Assembly: GCA_041602035.1 (NCBI GenBank)
Contig: JBFIHA010000004.1
Location: forward strand, 1-64,000
Origin: JAOTVV01 sp041602035
GTDB lineage: Bacteria > Gemmatimonadota > Gemmatimonadetes > Gemmatimonadales > GWC2-71-9
Direction of reading: 5' to 3'
DNA: 64,000 nucleotides
In this document: positions 44,015 through 53,344 of the stretch, piece by piece
Numbering within the stretch: position 1 is the stretch's first letter
Layout: each line of letters starts with the position of its first letter
The notes under the pieces: model-generated
What the model saw: only the letters and a program-made list of their open reading frames with translations
Databases searched by the model: none
What the model was told of the DNA's origin: nothing
Position numbers and translations under genes: made by a program

Positions 44015-47000
44015 CTACTTCCGCAGGGTCCGCTGGTCGTATTGGAACTTGAGCTCTGGCTGATCCGTGAGCGAGATGTAGAAGTTGAACGCGAAGTTGC
44101 CGTTCGGCGCCTTGAGAAACGCGAAGGTCGCTCGCCAGCGGTGTAAGTCTCGGCTGAGCCGCAGCACGTGCTGGCCGAACTCCTTGAGCGTCATGTTGTA
44201 CTGCGTGCTCCACGACACCGACCAGGCGGCGGTGGGGGAGAACGAGAGCGAGAGACCCAGGGTGCGGTTGGCCGGAGTCTCGATGACCTCCCCGGCGTCG
44301 GTCTCACGTGGTCGCGTGCGCGAGTCGTCATAGGTCACCGAGGCCTGGAATCCCCCACCCCGGCGCGGCCCATAGCCGTCGTCGAATCCTCGGTCCAACC
44401 TGGTCGGCGGCCCGAACCCGGTTCCCCGCGGTTGGACCGACTCTTCGGGGTCGAACGCCTCCCGCGCCGCGGGCTCTTGGGGGTCGGTCGTGACATCCCC
44501 GCCCGTGAGCAAGGCGAAGATGCTGCGGAAGGTTCGAGGAGAGAGCGTGAAGCGGGTGGAGATGGAGGTGAGAAACGGATCGAAACGGGTGGTGTCGTAT
44601 CCGACCGGTCCGTCCCACAGGTCGTGCGCCATGGAGAGCGAGAAACCCGGCAGCAGATCACTCGTGAAGCGATTGGTCAGCCGCTGCGTGGCCCACCCGT
44701 TTCGCCCTTCCTCCTTGGCCTGCTCCAAATCGTACTCCATGGGTGAGGTCTGGATGCTCAGAATCTTGAGCTTCCGCGCCTGTTGCTGCTGGCCCTGGGT
44801 AGCGGCGGTGTCGCCCGGGGGCGGCCGCAGCTTGCCTTCGAACGTCTGCGAGAGCGAGAGGCTGAGGCGCTGCACGGCGGGGCTCACACGCTGCGGGTTT
44901 CGCCCGCTCGGGTCGAGGGCATTGGCGTAGGCCTCCGGTACGGTCGCCGATGGCGCGTAGCTCCAACTCAGAAAGGGAGACAGGGAGTGGCGGATACGCG
45001 ACAGCGGGCCCACACCGGGAAAGAACCCGAAGAACGTCGGAGTCAAGCTTACGGTCACCGATAGGCGCTTGCCCTGCGAGACGAAATCGCCGCCCGTGAA
45101 GCGGTTCCGCAGCAGGAACGCTCCACCGGTGGTATTCCGAATGCCGATCGAGGGCTGGAGCTTCCACGTGGACGGGAACAGGATTGGCAGGTTGATCCCC
45201 GTATTCCAGTCGACCTCGGTGCGGAAATCCTCGCCGTAGTACCTCGTTACGGAGTCACCGGGACTCGTCGGATCCGGGAGCACGATCCCCTGCTGATCCC
45301 GGGAGGTCCAGAAGTCAGTCACGGTCACATCGTTCGCCCAGTTCCACCGACCCACTCGCAGCGGCGTCCGAAACGAGAAGCTCGTGTTACGGGAGTCGGT
45401 GAGCACGCTGTCGAACAACTCCTGGCCACCCATCGCCGGCAGCGGCACCGGCACCGGAGGGCCTTGGTCGAGCGTACGGGCGTTGGTCAACGAAAACGAC
45501 GGTGACCAGGTGACGTCGCCGAAGATCTCGATCGGGGACGGGGTGAGACTCAGACTCGGGAGAGTCTGGGTGACGGTCCCGTTACTGAGATCCTGCGTGT
45601 GGTTGCCGCCGAGTGAGAGCGTTCCCCACCCGAACTGCTTGCTGAAATTGACGCGGCTGCTCAGGGTCGCCGTCTGCAGGAACGGATCGATCGAGTTCTG
45701 CTCGACGACTCGGGCGCTCGTGGCGTAGTCCACGTTGGCCGTGAGCCGAGTGCGGGAGTCGAAGCTTTGTTGATGCAGCCACTGCAGCCGCATCGACCTC
45801 CCACCCGGCGCGTCGCCGATTCCCTCTTCGAAGATCTGGGACGCAGAGATCTGACCGCTTACGAATCTGTTGAGCCACCGGTATCGCGCTTGGCCGTTCA
45901 GGCCCACGTAGTTCCCGGAGAACCAGTCGATCGACGCTTGAAAGTCGAGGTAGTCGTTGATGGCGAAGTAGTAGCCGATGTTCGAGACGTGCCGGCGGTA
46001 GCCCTCGTTGGGACGCACGAGATCGTTGAACCCGAACCGCGGAACGAGCAGCCCGCTGTGTCGTCCCGGGCGCATGTCCTGGAAGATGAACGGCAGCCAC
46101 AGGATGGGGACGTCCCGAACATACAGGACCGCCGGCCGGGCGACCATGACGTTGTTGCTCACCCACTTCACTTCGCCGGCGCTGATGTGATAGTGCGGTG
46201 ACGGATGATCGCAACTGGTGATCCGGTTCCGCGATCCGTAGAGCCTGGTGGAGCCGGAATCGACTTCCAGCCCCCCGCGCAGGTACCACGTCACACCGGA
46301 CTGGAGAAAACTCGTCAACGCGCTGGGGACCGTCCCGCGATGCTCGCACGTATCGTAGCGCATGTCCTTGCCCACCAGCACGGTGCCTTTGTCGAACAGG
46401 GCCGGTCGCGGGGTGCCGCCCGCGACCAGCCGGCAGTCGGCCTGCTGAAAGCTGACGGTGCCGGCCTCCAGCGTGCTGCCTTCGCGCTCTACCATGGCCG
46501 ACCCGACCAGCACGATCTCGCGCCGCTCCCCGTACAGCGTGATACTGTCGCCAGCGTATCGCGTGGAGACGTACCCCTGGCGGCGGAGCAGCGTGGCCAA
46601 GACGGAATCTGCCTCGGGGAACGACCTCGAGGGCGCGCTAGGGAGGCCGAGCCGCCGAGCTGCCGCCGTGTCGACGCGCTGCAGCAGCGAATCGCTGCGG
46701 ACCACGGCCGAATCGCCTCGGCCCAGCGTATCGCGCGGCGGCGGTCGTACACGTTCCTGCGCCTCCGACGACGTCGCCACCGTCCCCGCGATGACGAGAA
46801 TGATCGCGCTCGTGCCCAGCATCCGTGCGGCACCGCGCTTGCGCAAGATGCGCGCGACGATGATGCCCACCTCGTACAGCAGGAGCAGCGGGACCATCAT
46901 CATCAACATCGACATCGGATCGGGCGGGGTGAGGAGCGCCGCCACTATCGATGCCAACACCAACGCGATCGGCCGCTGCTTGGAGAACGTGCGCGGCGTC

Positions 47001-47563
47001 ACGATCCCCAGCGTAGAGAGCAACACCATGACGATCGGGAGCTGGAACATGATCCCGAAGGCCAGGATGGTCTGGGTCGCAAAGCCGAAGTACGCGTCGG
47101 CGGTGATGATCCACTCCAGATCGCCGAACCGAAATCCGTACAGGATGCGGAACACGGCTGGCAGCACCCACAGGTAGGCCATGACCACGCCGGCGAGAAA
47201 CAGCCCGAGCCCGGCAATCAGGGCCGGCACAATGTAGCGTTTCTCGTGCTCGTAGAGCGCCGGCGCCAGGAACTTCCAGATCTGCACGAACACGACGGGC
47301 GCGGCGAGCACCGCCCCGATCACGACGGACAGCTTGAGGGTGATGATGAACGCGTCGGTCGGGCGCGTGATGAAGAGCTTACCCTCGGGGAGGTACGGGG
47401 CGATCGGCTTCTTGAGGAGCGTGAAGACGTCGAACTGCTGGAGGAGATAGAACCCGATGACGCTACCGACCACCAGGGCCAGCAGACTCCAGAGGATGCG
47501 CCACCTCAGCTCCTCCAGATGATCCAGGAAGGGCATCTCGCCCTTCGATCTCTTCGCTTTCAT
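44015..47563 (-). CDS. TatC fused to LptD/OstA-like outer-membrane protein
   Basis: One uninterrupted frame of 1182 residues. Residues 1-245 are a complete TatC: MPFLDHLEELRWRI, six helices, and FGIMFQLPIVMVLLSTLGIV. Residues 248-268 (MLGTSAIILVIAGTVATSSE) look like a signal peptide, here a seventh helix. From about 270 to the end it resembles LptD: an N-terminal OstA-like domain (MVEREGSTLEAGTVSFQ), an SCDHPSPHYHISA motif and a long beta-barrel region. TatC brings in folded Tat substrates; LptD inserts lipopolysaccharide in the outer membrane. The seventh helix would place the barrel part in the periplasm. An internal ATG at 46822 could give LptD alone, but it lacks a ribosome site. Confidence 0.85.
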   Translation of the reverse strand: MKAKRSKGEMPFLDHLEELRWRILWSLLALVVGSVIGFYLLQQFDVFTLLKKPIAPYLPEGKLFITRPTDAFIITLKLSVVIGAVLAAPVVFVQIWKFLAPALYEHEKRYIVPALIAGLGLFLAGVVMAYLWVLPAVFRILYGFRFGDLEWIITADAYFGFATQTILAFGIMFQLPIVMVLLSTLGIVTPRTFSKQRPIALVLASIVAALLTPPDPMSMLMMMVPLLLLYEVGIIVARILRKRGAARMLGTSAIILVIAGTVATSSEAQERVRPPPRDTLGRGDSAVVRSDSLLQRVDTAAARRLGLPSAPSRSFPEADSVLATLLRRQGYVSTRYAGDSITLYGERREIVLVGSAMVEREGSTLEAGTVSFQQADCRLVAGGTPRPALFDKGTVLVGKDMRYDTCEHRGTVPSALTSFLQSGVTWYLRGGLEVDSGSTRLYGSRNRITSCDHPSPHYHISAGEVKWVSNNVMVARPAVLYVRDVPILWLPFIFQDMRPGRHSGLLVPRFGFNDLVRPNEGYRRHVSNIGYYFAINDYLDFQASIDWFSGNYVGLNGQARYRWLNRFVSGQISASQIFEEGIGDAPGGRSMRLQWLHQQSFDSRTRLTANVDYATSARVVEQNSIDPFLQTATLSSRVNFSKQFGWGTLSLGGNHTQDLSNGTVTQTLPSLSLTPSPIEIFGDVTWSPSFSLTNARTLDQGPPVPVPLPAMGGQELFDSVLTDSRNTSFSFRTPLRVGRWNWANDVTVTDFWTSRDQQGIVLPDPTSPGDSVTRYYGEDFRTEVDWNTGINLPILFPSTWKLQPSIGIRNTTGGAFLLRNRFTGGDFVSQGKRLSVTVSLTPTFFGFFPGVGPLSRIRHSLSPFLSWSYAPSATVPEAYANALDPSGRNPQRVSPAVQRLSLSLSQTFEGKLRPPPGDTAATQGQQQQARKLKILSIQTSPMEYDLEQAKEEGRNGWATQRLTNRFTSDLLPGFSLSMAHDLWDGPVGYDTTRFDPFLTSISTRFTLSPRTFRSIFALLTGGDVTTDPQEPAAREAFDPEESVQPRGTGFGPPTRLDRGFDDGYGPRRGGGFQASVTYDDSRTRPRETDAGEVIETPANRTLGLSLSFSPTAAWSVSWSTQYNMTLKEFGQHVLRLSRDLHRWRATFAFLKAPNGNFAFNFYISLTDQPELKFQYDQRTLRK

Positions 47564-47589
47564 CGGAGAACGGCGGGACCCGCCGTGCT

Positions 47590-48354
47590 TCAGCGATCGG
47601 GATTGCCCAGCTTGGTACGCGCGAGCTGCGCTTCCTCCGACCGCGGATAGCCCGCGATGACCCGACTGTAGTACACCTCCGCCGCACGTCGGTCCCCTCG
47701 CCGCTCAGCGATCAGACCGAGTCGATACAGGGCCGTCGGGGCCCGACGGGAGTTGGGGTGGCTACGCACGACTTCCTCATACGCCGCCGCTGCGGAGTCG
47801 GGGTTGGCATCCGCCCACGACTCGCCGAGGAAGAACAACGCGTCGCCGGCCAGCGGATGCCGGGGATAGTCGTCGAGCAGCTTGCGGAAACCGGCCCGGG
47901 CGGTCCCCGGGCTCCCACGGCGCAACTGCTCCAAGGAGAGGTCGAACAGCTCCTGGGCACCGATCCCGCCGGACTGGGGCGGCTCCGCACCACCACCCTC
48001 TACGGGCCCGACCTCGCGGTTTCGAGTATCGAGCTGTCCCCGGAGCTCCGTGAGTCGCTGTTGGCTCTGCCCGGTCAGCTCCTGAATCTGGACGAGCTGG
48101 CGCTGGACTTCGGTCATGTCCGTGCGCACGTCCCCTTGGAACGCAGTGAGACGCCGCTGCAAGATCTCCAACGAGTCGAGAAAGTGACGCTGGAGCTCGA
48201 GCACCTGATCCAGCACAACGGCCCGCACCGAATCGGTGCGGGCCGTCTCTTGCCTCATTTCGAGTAGCTGCTGCTCGACACGACGAACGTCACCCTTGAG
48301 CGCACACGCGCCAAGGGCGACGGTCGTCGCGGCAAGGAGACCCAGCTTCCTCAC
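47590..48354 (-). CDS. cpoB: Tol-Pal system protein CpoB/YbgF
   Basis: CpoB coordinates outer-membrane constriction and peptidoglycan synthesis with the Tol-Pal machine. The protein has 254 residues. An ALGAC lipobox is near residue 16, so this homologue may be a lipoprotein, unlike E. coli CpoB. A coiled coil (about 20-115) is followed by three TPRs: AQELFDLSLEQLRRGSPGTA, GDALFFLGESWADANPDSAA and PTALYRLGLIAERRGDRRAA. It overlaps pal by ATGA. A perfect 29-bp palindrome lies in its coiled-coil codons. Confidence 0.9.
   Translation of the reverse strand: MRKLGLLAATTVALGACALKGDVRRVEQQLLEMRQETARTDSVRAVVLDQVLELQRHFLDSLEILQRRLTAFQGDVRTDMTEVQRQLVQIQELTGQSQQRLTELRGQLDTRNREVGPVEGGGAEPPQSGGIGAQELFDLSLEQLRRGSPGTARAGFRKLLDDYPRHPLAGDALFFLGESWADANPDSAAAAYEEVVRSHPNSRRAPTALYRLGLIAERRGDRRAAEVYYSRVIAGYPRSEEAQLARTKLGNPDR
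48218..48246. repeat. Perfect 29-bp palindrome inside cpoB
   Basis: Bases 48218-48231 pair perfectly with 48233-48246 around a single central A. It encodes TARTDSVRAVV on the cpoB strand. It shows no heptamer period and is separate from the arrays. Confidence 0.8.
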
Positions 48355-48974
48355 ATGCCGGCGGGCTTCACCAACCGGTCACCGCCCGCGGTGATGCGGA
48401 ACTCGTCGCGGCGGTTCTGAGCCCACGCTGCCTCGTTGCTCGCTGGATTCATGGGCTGCTCTTCACCCATGGAGCGTACCGTGATGCGGCCGTCCGCGAT
48501 GCCCCGGTCGGTAAGCCACTTCTTCGCGGCCGTCGCGCGCCGCATGCCCAGCGCCTGGTTGTACTCGTCGGAGCCCCGCTCGTCGCAATGGCCAACGATC
48601 TCCAGCATGACTGCCGGGTTCGCCTGGAGCAGCGACAGCTTCTGCTGCAGCACTTCCGTGTCGCGACCCATGCGAATGGCGGACCTGTCATAGTCGAAGT
48701 TGACCATGGTGCCGAGCATCGTGCGCACTTCGGCCGTCATCGCCGCCGCCAGACGCTCAGCCTCCGCGCGCTCGCGAGCCAGGCGCTCCGCTTCGGCGCG
48801 GGCCCGCGCCACGCTGTCCTCGTAGGCTCGACGCCGAGCTTCCGCACGCGCGATCGAATCTCTGATGGCCGTGGAGTCGATCGCGGGTACGACCGGCTCC
48901 GGCTGACCACCACCACACGCGGCGGCAACCACCATCGCCGCCATACCCAGAATCACTGCAACCTTGGTTTTCAT
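48351..48974 (-). CDS. pal: Peptidoglycan-associated lipoprotein
   Basis: Pal ties the outer membrane to peptidoglycan and is the outer partner of TolB and TolA. The 207 residues have a VAAAC lipobox near 20, an Ala/Arg/Glu-rich helical linker (about 40-85) longer than in E. coli Pal, and an OmpA-like domain with VNFDYDRSAIRM, GHCDERGSDEYNQALGMRRA and SMGEEQP. The Asp and Arg of the middle block are the usual peptidoglycan ligands. It is coupled to cpoB downstream. Confidence 0.95.
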   Translation of the reverse strand: MKTKVAVILGMAAMVVAAACGGGQPEPVVPAIDSTAIRDSIARAEARRRAYEDSVARARAEAERLARERAEAERLAAAMTAEVRTMLGTMVNFDYDRSAIRMGRDTEVLQQKLSLLQANPAVMLEIVGHCDERGSDEYNQALGMRRATAAKKWLTDRGIADGRITVRSMGEEQPMNPASNEAAWAQNRRDEFRITAGGDRLVKPAGM

Positions 48975-49012
48975 CGCTGCTCCATTGAGGTGAAAGGGGA
49001 CTCAACGCTCCG

Positions 49013-50359
49013 TCATTGTCCAATTCGAGGGGACCACGCTGGTAATCTCGCATCCCCGACCGTCGTCAACTGCCGAACCCTCCCGGTCTCGATGTCGATG
49101 ATCCAGACCTGCCGCCTCCCTGTCCGGCTCGAGACGAACGCGAGGTGGCGCCCATCGGGGGCCCACGTCGGGTCTTCGTTTCGCCCGTAGCTCGTGAGTT
49201 GGCGCACGGTACGAGACCGGGTGTCCATCAGAAACACCTGCGGACTCCCGGCCACGTCACGGTGGAAGGCCAGCTGCATGCCGTCCGGCGACCACTCCGG
49301 GGCGTTGGAGTTTCCCGTCACCCCGTAGTCGAACGGCGCGAACAGTTCCTGCCCCGTTCCGTCCGCCGACATCACGTAAATCTGCTGCCCGCCAGCCCGG
49401 GTCGAGACAAACGCAATCTGCCGTCCGTCCGGGCTGAACGTGGGTGAAAGGTTATCGGAAAGACGCCCCACCGTCAAGCGCTCTAAACAACAGTCTCGCG
49501 CGAGGTTATAGCGGTAGATATCGGTGCCCGACTCGGCCACTCGGCTGAACGCCAGGGTCTGTCCGTCAGGCGCGAACGCGGCCGCGATATCCAACTCCTC
49601 CGCCGTGGGTCGCACCAGGGTCCGCCGCCCCAACTCGAAGTCGTGCACGTACAGTGTGCCCCACCCGTCGCGCAGCTCGGCATAGACGGCCCGCCGGCCC
49701 GAGGGGTCCCAGGCGGGTGAAAAGGCGGTGACGCCAGGAGGGGAGATTTGGACGAGTCCCACGCCATCGGCGTCCACACGGTACAGCCGGCCCTGGGAGA
49801 CGAACAGCACCTGCGTCGCGGCGATCCCCGGCTGGCCAGTGGCAGCACGCACCACCTCGTCCGCTGCCCGATGCACCGCCATCCTGAACGCCTCGCTGGC
49901 CGGATCGGTGAGTGCCAGACGACGGCGCAGCCGCTCGGTCTCACCCCGCACGTCGTAGGCAACGACAGCCACCGTGCCCGCCTCGCCCGACGGCAGGACT
50001 GCCACCGTGTAGTCGGCGCCTAGCGCCGCGTGCAGCGAGTAGTTTACGAAAAGCGTCTGTTCCGCGGTCGGTCCCGACCCGGATCCCGATACCGCGCTGA
50101 TCCCGAGCACCGAGCTGTCGCCGCTGGGCAGCGTGATCACCTCGAATTGGTCACTGAACTCGAGGTCCCGCCGCAGGATGGCTCGCACGGAATCGAGCGC
50201 CGCGCTCTGGGGACCGCCCAACACCAGCATCCCCGGCCGTAGTCCCGGCGTGTAGGTGATCCCGATTCGGACCCCCTGCTCCACCGGATCTTGGGCGACA
50301 GCCGTCGCCGCCCACGAGAGGCAAAGCACCAGCAACACGAGGCACCGTCGTCGCATCAT
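49013..50359 (-). CDS. tolB: TolB periplasmic protein
   Basis: TolB shuttles between Pal and TolA in the periplasm. Of two adjacent ATGs, 50359 overlaps the tolA-like stop by 4 bases and gives 448 residues with signal MMRRRCLVLLVLCLSWAATAVAQ. An N-terminal alpha/beta domain (VRIGITYTP onward) is followed by a propeller with WDPSGRRAVYAELRDG, FAPDGQTLAFSR, FSPDGRQIAFVSTRAGG and WSPDGMQLAFHRD. The frame is open further upstream but that is the shadow of tolA. Residue spacing fits the family. Confidence 0.93.
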   Translation of the reverse strand: MMRRRCLVLLVLCLSWAATAVAQDPVEQGVRIGITYTPGLRPGMLVLGGPQSAALDSVRAILRRDLEFSDQFEVITLPSGDSSVLGISAVSGSGSGPTAEQTLFVNYSLHAALGADYTVAVLPSGEAGTVAVVAYDVRGETERLRRRLALTDPASEAFRMAVHRAADEVVRAATGQPGIAATQVLFVSQGRLYRVDADGVGLVQISPPGVTAFSPAWDPSGRRAVYAELRDGWGTLYVHDFELGRRTLVRPTAEELDIAAAFAPDGQTLAFSRVAESGTDIYRYNLARDCCLERLTVGRLSDNLSPTFSPDGRQIAFVSTRAGGQQIYVMSADGTGQELFAPFDYGVTGNSNAPEWSPDGMQLAFHRDVAGSPQVFLMDTRSRTVRQLTSYGRNEDPTWAPDGRHLAFVSSRTGRRQVWIIDIETGRVRQLTTVGDARLPAWSPRIGQ

Positions 50360-51060
50360 CGAATCTTGGACGGGTCGAAGAAGAACGTCACCGGAAGCAC
50401 GTCGGCCGGATAGCCGCCTGGCAGCGGCCCGAAGCCTTGTGCGTTGGCCGCGGCCTCGATCGCGCCCTGGGCCTCCAGATCGAAGCCGAAGCTTCCGGAT
50501 CGTGCGAGAAACTGGAAGTTCGAAATCGTCCCGTCGCGGTGAATGAGGAATTGCACTTCCGCCCGCAGCGTCACGTTGCCGCCGGGCCGGCGCCAACGCC
50601 GATATACCTGCGCCACCACGTTGCGCAAGTACTCGGGAAACGGGAAATCCACACCCGAGGTCTTGACCGTGGCCGGGTCCGTCCCGGTGGACGGCTCGAC
50701 GTCGGGCGCCGGTGCCTCCGGTGGCGTCGTGCGGGGCGCCGGCTCCGTCTGGCGCTCCGGTGCCGGGGGCGGCGGCGTCTCCGCCACCGACGAACGGCGC
50801 GGGCGCGGCTGTGGCAGCACCGGCGCCGGCTGCTCCGCCGGGCGCTGCACGGTTTCGGGAGCCCGGCGCTGCTGTGGCTCGGGCCGGGGTGCGGCGACGA
50901 GCTCCACCGTGTACACCGGAGGCGCGACACGATGCACTAGATTTGGCGCAGAGAGTACCGCTGCCGCCGCCGCGAGGTGGAGGCCGACGGTCGAGGCCAT
51001 CGCGAGTCCAGTCGGCCCGTCCGCCGGCGTCCGGCGACCGACCAGGCGACGGAACTTCAC
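50356..51060 (-). CDS. TolA/TonB-type energy transducer
   Basis: The protein has 234 residues. An N-terminal helix (LAMASTVGLHLAAAAAVLSA) anchors it in the inner membrane. A Pro-rich span of about 80 residues crosses the periplasm. The C-terminal TonB-like domain has YLRNVVAQVYRRWRRPGGNV and AEVQFLIHRDGTISNFQF. Context (tolQ, tolR before; tolB, pal after) says it acts as TolA, passing proton-motive energy to Pal. It lacks the long Ala/Lys helix of E. coli TolA, hence the mixed name. Confidence 0.88.
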   Translation of the reverse strand: MKFRRLVGRRTPADGPTGLAMASTVGLHLAAAAAVLSAPNLVHRVAPPVYTVELVAAPRPEPQQRRAPETVQRPAEQPAPVLPQPRPRRSSVAETPPPPAPERQTEPAPRTTPPEAPAPDVEPSTGTDPATVKTSGVDFPFPEYLRNVVAQVYRRWRRPGGNVTLRAEVQFLIHRDGTISNFQFLARSGSFGFDLEAQGAIEAAANAQGFGPLPGGYPADVLPVTFFFDPSKIR

Positions 51061-51479
51061 CGCCCAATCTCCTCCGCTTCGGCAACGAGCCCGACGTCAC
51101 CGATTCCCGACGCGCGCATGATCGCCAACACCTGAACGACAACCCCGTAGCTCACACGGCTGTCCGCGCGGAGGTACACACCCGTCGGTCGCCGCGCCGC
51201 AACCATCGCCGGAAACGCGGCGCGGAAATCGCCTAGCGCGAGCCCCGTCTCGTCGACAAAGATCTGCCCCCGACGATCAATCGAGACGACCAGCCCCTCC
51301 TTGGGCTGAAGCGGTCGAGCTTCCGCTCTCGGCAATTGCACGTCGACCCCGCCCTGCATGATGGGCGCGGTGATCATGAAGATGATGAGGAGCACGAACG
51401 CGACGTCGACGAGGGATGTGACGTTGATGTCGGCCGTCGGTTTGAGCTCGCCGTTGTGGCGAAAACCGAGTCCGCGCAC
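51057..51479 (-). CDS. tolR: TolR/ExbD proton-channel subunit
   Basis: The protein has 140 residues from a GTG. The single membrane helix SLVDVAFVLLIIFMITAPIM contains Asp25, the conserved residue that carries protons. A periplasmic domain follows with LPRAEARPLQPKEGLVVSID and YLRADSRVSYGVVVQVLAIM. It works with TolQ to power TolA. The tolR start lies 2 bases beyond the tolQ stop and its own stop overlaps the tolA-like start. Confidence 0.95.
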   Translation of the reverse strand: MRGLGFRHNGELKPTADINVTSLVDVAFVLLIIFMITAPIMQGGVDVQLPRAEARPLQPKEGLVVSIDRRGQIFVDETGLALGDFRAAFPAMVAARRPTGVYLRADSRVSYGVVVQVLAIMRASGIGDVGLVAEAEEIGR

Positions 51480-51481
51480 GG

Positions 51482-52195
51482 TTACACCCTCCCCTCGCGG
51501 GCCATGGTACCCACGATTTCCTGCGCAAAGCCCTCGAGCTCACCCGTAAACACGCCCAGGCGGCTCACGAACAGGTTGTAGGCGATGACCGCCGGAATCG
51601 CCACCGCGAGACCGACCACGGTCGTGACCAGCGCCTCCGCGACGCCTGGGGCGACGGCCGAGATGTTCCCGGAGCCACCAGCCGCGATGCCGATGAACGC
51701 ATCCATCACGCCGAGTACGGTTCCCAGGAGGCCCAGGAGGGGGCTCACCGACCCGATCGTCGCCAGCCACGTGATGAATCGGGCGGTCAGATCGCGCTCT
51801 GCCCCCACCTCTTTGGCCAGCACCATGCGCAGCACGTCCAACTGGGTCGCGCTCAGTGCCGCACCCTCGGCACCTTTCTCCTCCTTGAGCGCGCCGGGAC
51901 GCAGCTCGGAGAAGAAGTTCACACCCTCACGAAGCAGGCGTCCGTATGGCGAGGGAGGAAGCTTCATCACCGCGTGATAGGCGTCTTCCAGGCGGCTGGT
52001 CCGTTCGAGCGCCTGAAAAAACCGATCGGCCAAACGGCGGAGACGCCGGAACTGCGCCCATTTGAGGACGATGATGAACCAGCTGATCAGCGAGAACAGG
52101 GCCAGCACCACGAGCACGCCTTTCGTCGCGCCGCTGGACATCTGGACGAGCTCCCAGGTGCTGGTCGGGAGCGCCCCGCCTACCTGCAGGATCAT
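51482..52195 (-). CDS. tolQ: TolQ/ExbB proton-channel subunit
   Basis: From the ATG at 52195 the protein has 237 residues and three membrane helices, near 20-40, 140-160 and 178-200. GSVSPLLGLLGTVLGVMDAF and GVAEALVTTVVGLAVAIPAV are the MotA/TolQ/ExbB signatures, with the conserved Thr and Glu/Pro positions lining the channel. The start overlaps the epimerase stop as ATGA, so the sugar gene is part of this operon. Confidence 0.95.
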   Translation of the reverse strand: MILQVGGALPTSTWELVQMSSGATKGVLVVLALFSLISWFIIVLKWAQFRRLRRLADRFFQALERTSRLEDAYHAVMKLPPSPYGRLLREGVNFFSELRPGALKEEKGAEGAALSATQLDVLRMVLAKEVGAERDLTARFITWLATIGSVSPLLGLLGTVLGVMDAFIGIAAGGSGNISAVAPGVAEALVTTVVGLAVAIPAVIAYNLFVSRLGVFTGELEGFAQEIVGTMAREGRV

Positions 52196-53142
52196 GCAGC
52201 TTCCTCCGCTATCCACTCATAGGTTTGCTTCAGGCCGTCGGCGAGCGGCACCGAGGGTCGCCAAGAAAGTTCCCGCGCCGCCTTCGTCACCTCGACCGCA
52301 CTCCGTTTAAGCTCGCCGGGTCGGGCCGGCGCATGCGTGACCTTCACCGTGACGCCTGCGGCCCCAATCATCGTCTGGGCGAGCTGAGTGACCGTCGTCT
52401 CGACACCGGTTCCGACGTTGAAGGCGAGATCGTCGAGCGAGGTCACGGAGGGCGGCGTCCACCGCGTTGCCGCCATGTTGGCGCTCACGACGTCACCCAC
52501 GAACACGTAGTCCCGGGTCTGCATGCCGTCGCCATATACCGTGAGCTCGGTGCCACGCAACAGCCGGCTGCCGAAAATCGCCACGACGCCTGCCTCACCG
52601 TGTGGGTTCTGGCGGGGGCCATACACGTTCGCGTACCGCAGCGACACTGCCTGGAGACCGTGCGTTTGCGCGAACGCGGCAAGGTAGTACTCCGACGTGA
52701 GCTTGCTCACTCCATAGGGTGATATCGGGAGCTTGGGCGCGCGCTCCGGGTGCGGCAGCGCCTCGCTCTCCCCGTACACCACCCCACCGGACGATGCAAA
52801 GACCACACGGTGCACGCTTCCGTCGCGGGCACCCTGGAGGAGGTTCAGGAGGCCCATGATGTTGGTGTCCGCGTCGAACATCGGATCGTCCACCGACACG
52901 CGCACGTCCATCTGTGCCGCATGATGGTTGAGGACGGTGAAGCCCCCGCGCGCGAGGGCCTGCCGTGCTTTCTCGGATCGGATGTCGGCCTCGATGAACT
53001 CAGCCGCCTGCGGCACGTTCTCTCGGCGACCGCTCGACAGGTTGTCGAGCACGGTCACCTCGTACCCCTCAGCCAAGTAGCGATCGGCGATGTGCGATCC
53101 GATAAAGCCCGCTCCGCCCGTCACCAGCACGTGTTCTGCCAT
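52192..53142 (-). CDS. NAD-dependent sugar epimerase/dehydratase (GalE-like)
   Basis: The ATG at 53142 gives 316 residues. TGGAGFIGSHIADRYL at 8-23 binds NAD. Ser in FASSGGVVYG and YGVSK form the catalytic Ser-Tyr-Lys set. NVYGPRQNP and YGDGMQTRDYVFVGDV are typical of UDP-glucose/UDP-GlcNAc 4-epimerases. The exact substrate is not clear by eye. It is the first gene of the tol operon, overlapping tolQ, which suggests an envelope polysaccharide role. Confidence 0.88.
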   Translation of the reverse strand: MAEHVLVTGGAGFIGSHIADRYLAEGYEVTVLDNLSSGRRENVPQAAEFIEADIRSEKARQALARGGFTVLNHHAAQMDVRVSVDDPMFDADTNIMGLLNLLQGARDGSVHRVVFASSGGVVYGESEALPHPERAPKLPISPYGVSKLTSEYYLAAFAQTHGLQAVSLRYANVYGPRQNPHGEAGVVAIFGSRLLRGTELTVYGDGMQTRDYVFVGDVVSANMAATRWTPPSVTSLDDLAFNVGTGVETTVTQLAQTMIGAAGVTVKVTHAPARPGELKRSAVEVTKAARELSWRPSVPLADGLKQTYEWIAEEAA

Positions 53143-53267
53143 TGAAGACCCGACTCCGGTTAGATGATGCCTTGCGTCGCCGCGGCGTTGCACGCGGCCC
53201 ACGAAATGTAGTCGATCCCGCAAGCGGATCGGACACGGACGGAGATGATCAAACGCCAGATAGCGGA

Positions 53268-53287
53268 ACGGCCGCGAATGCGGCCGT
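53268..53287. terminator. GC-rich hairpin between LysM gene and epimerase
   Basis: A perfect 8-bp stem with a GAAT loop lies 60 bases after the LysM-gene stop. No T-run follows on either strand, so it may only weakly separate the ssb-LysM unit from the tol operon. Confidence 0.4.
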
Positions 53288-53344
53288 CACGCTGTCTCGG
53301 TAGCTGCAGTGAACGTCGAGCCCGAACGTCGCCGCTCGGCTCGA

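Noticed and set aside
46205..47650. A 481-codon plus-strand ORF opposite tatC-lptD
   Set aside because: The translation is Arg/His/Asp-rich without any motif, while the minus strand is clearly TatC and LptD.
53160..53240. tRNA gene
   Set aside because: A short stem is present, but no T-loop consensus or acceptor stem could be matched.
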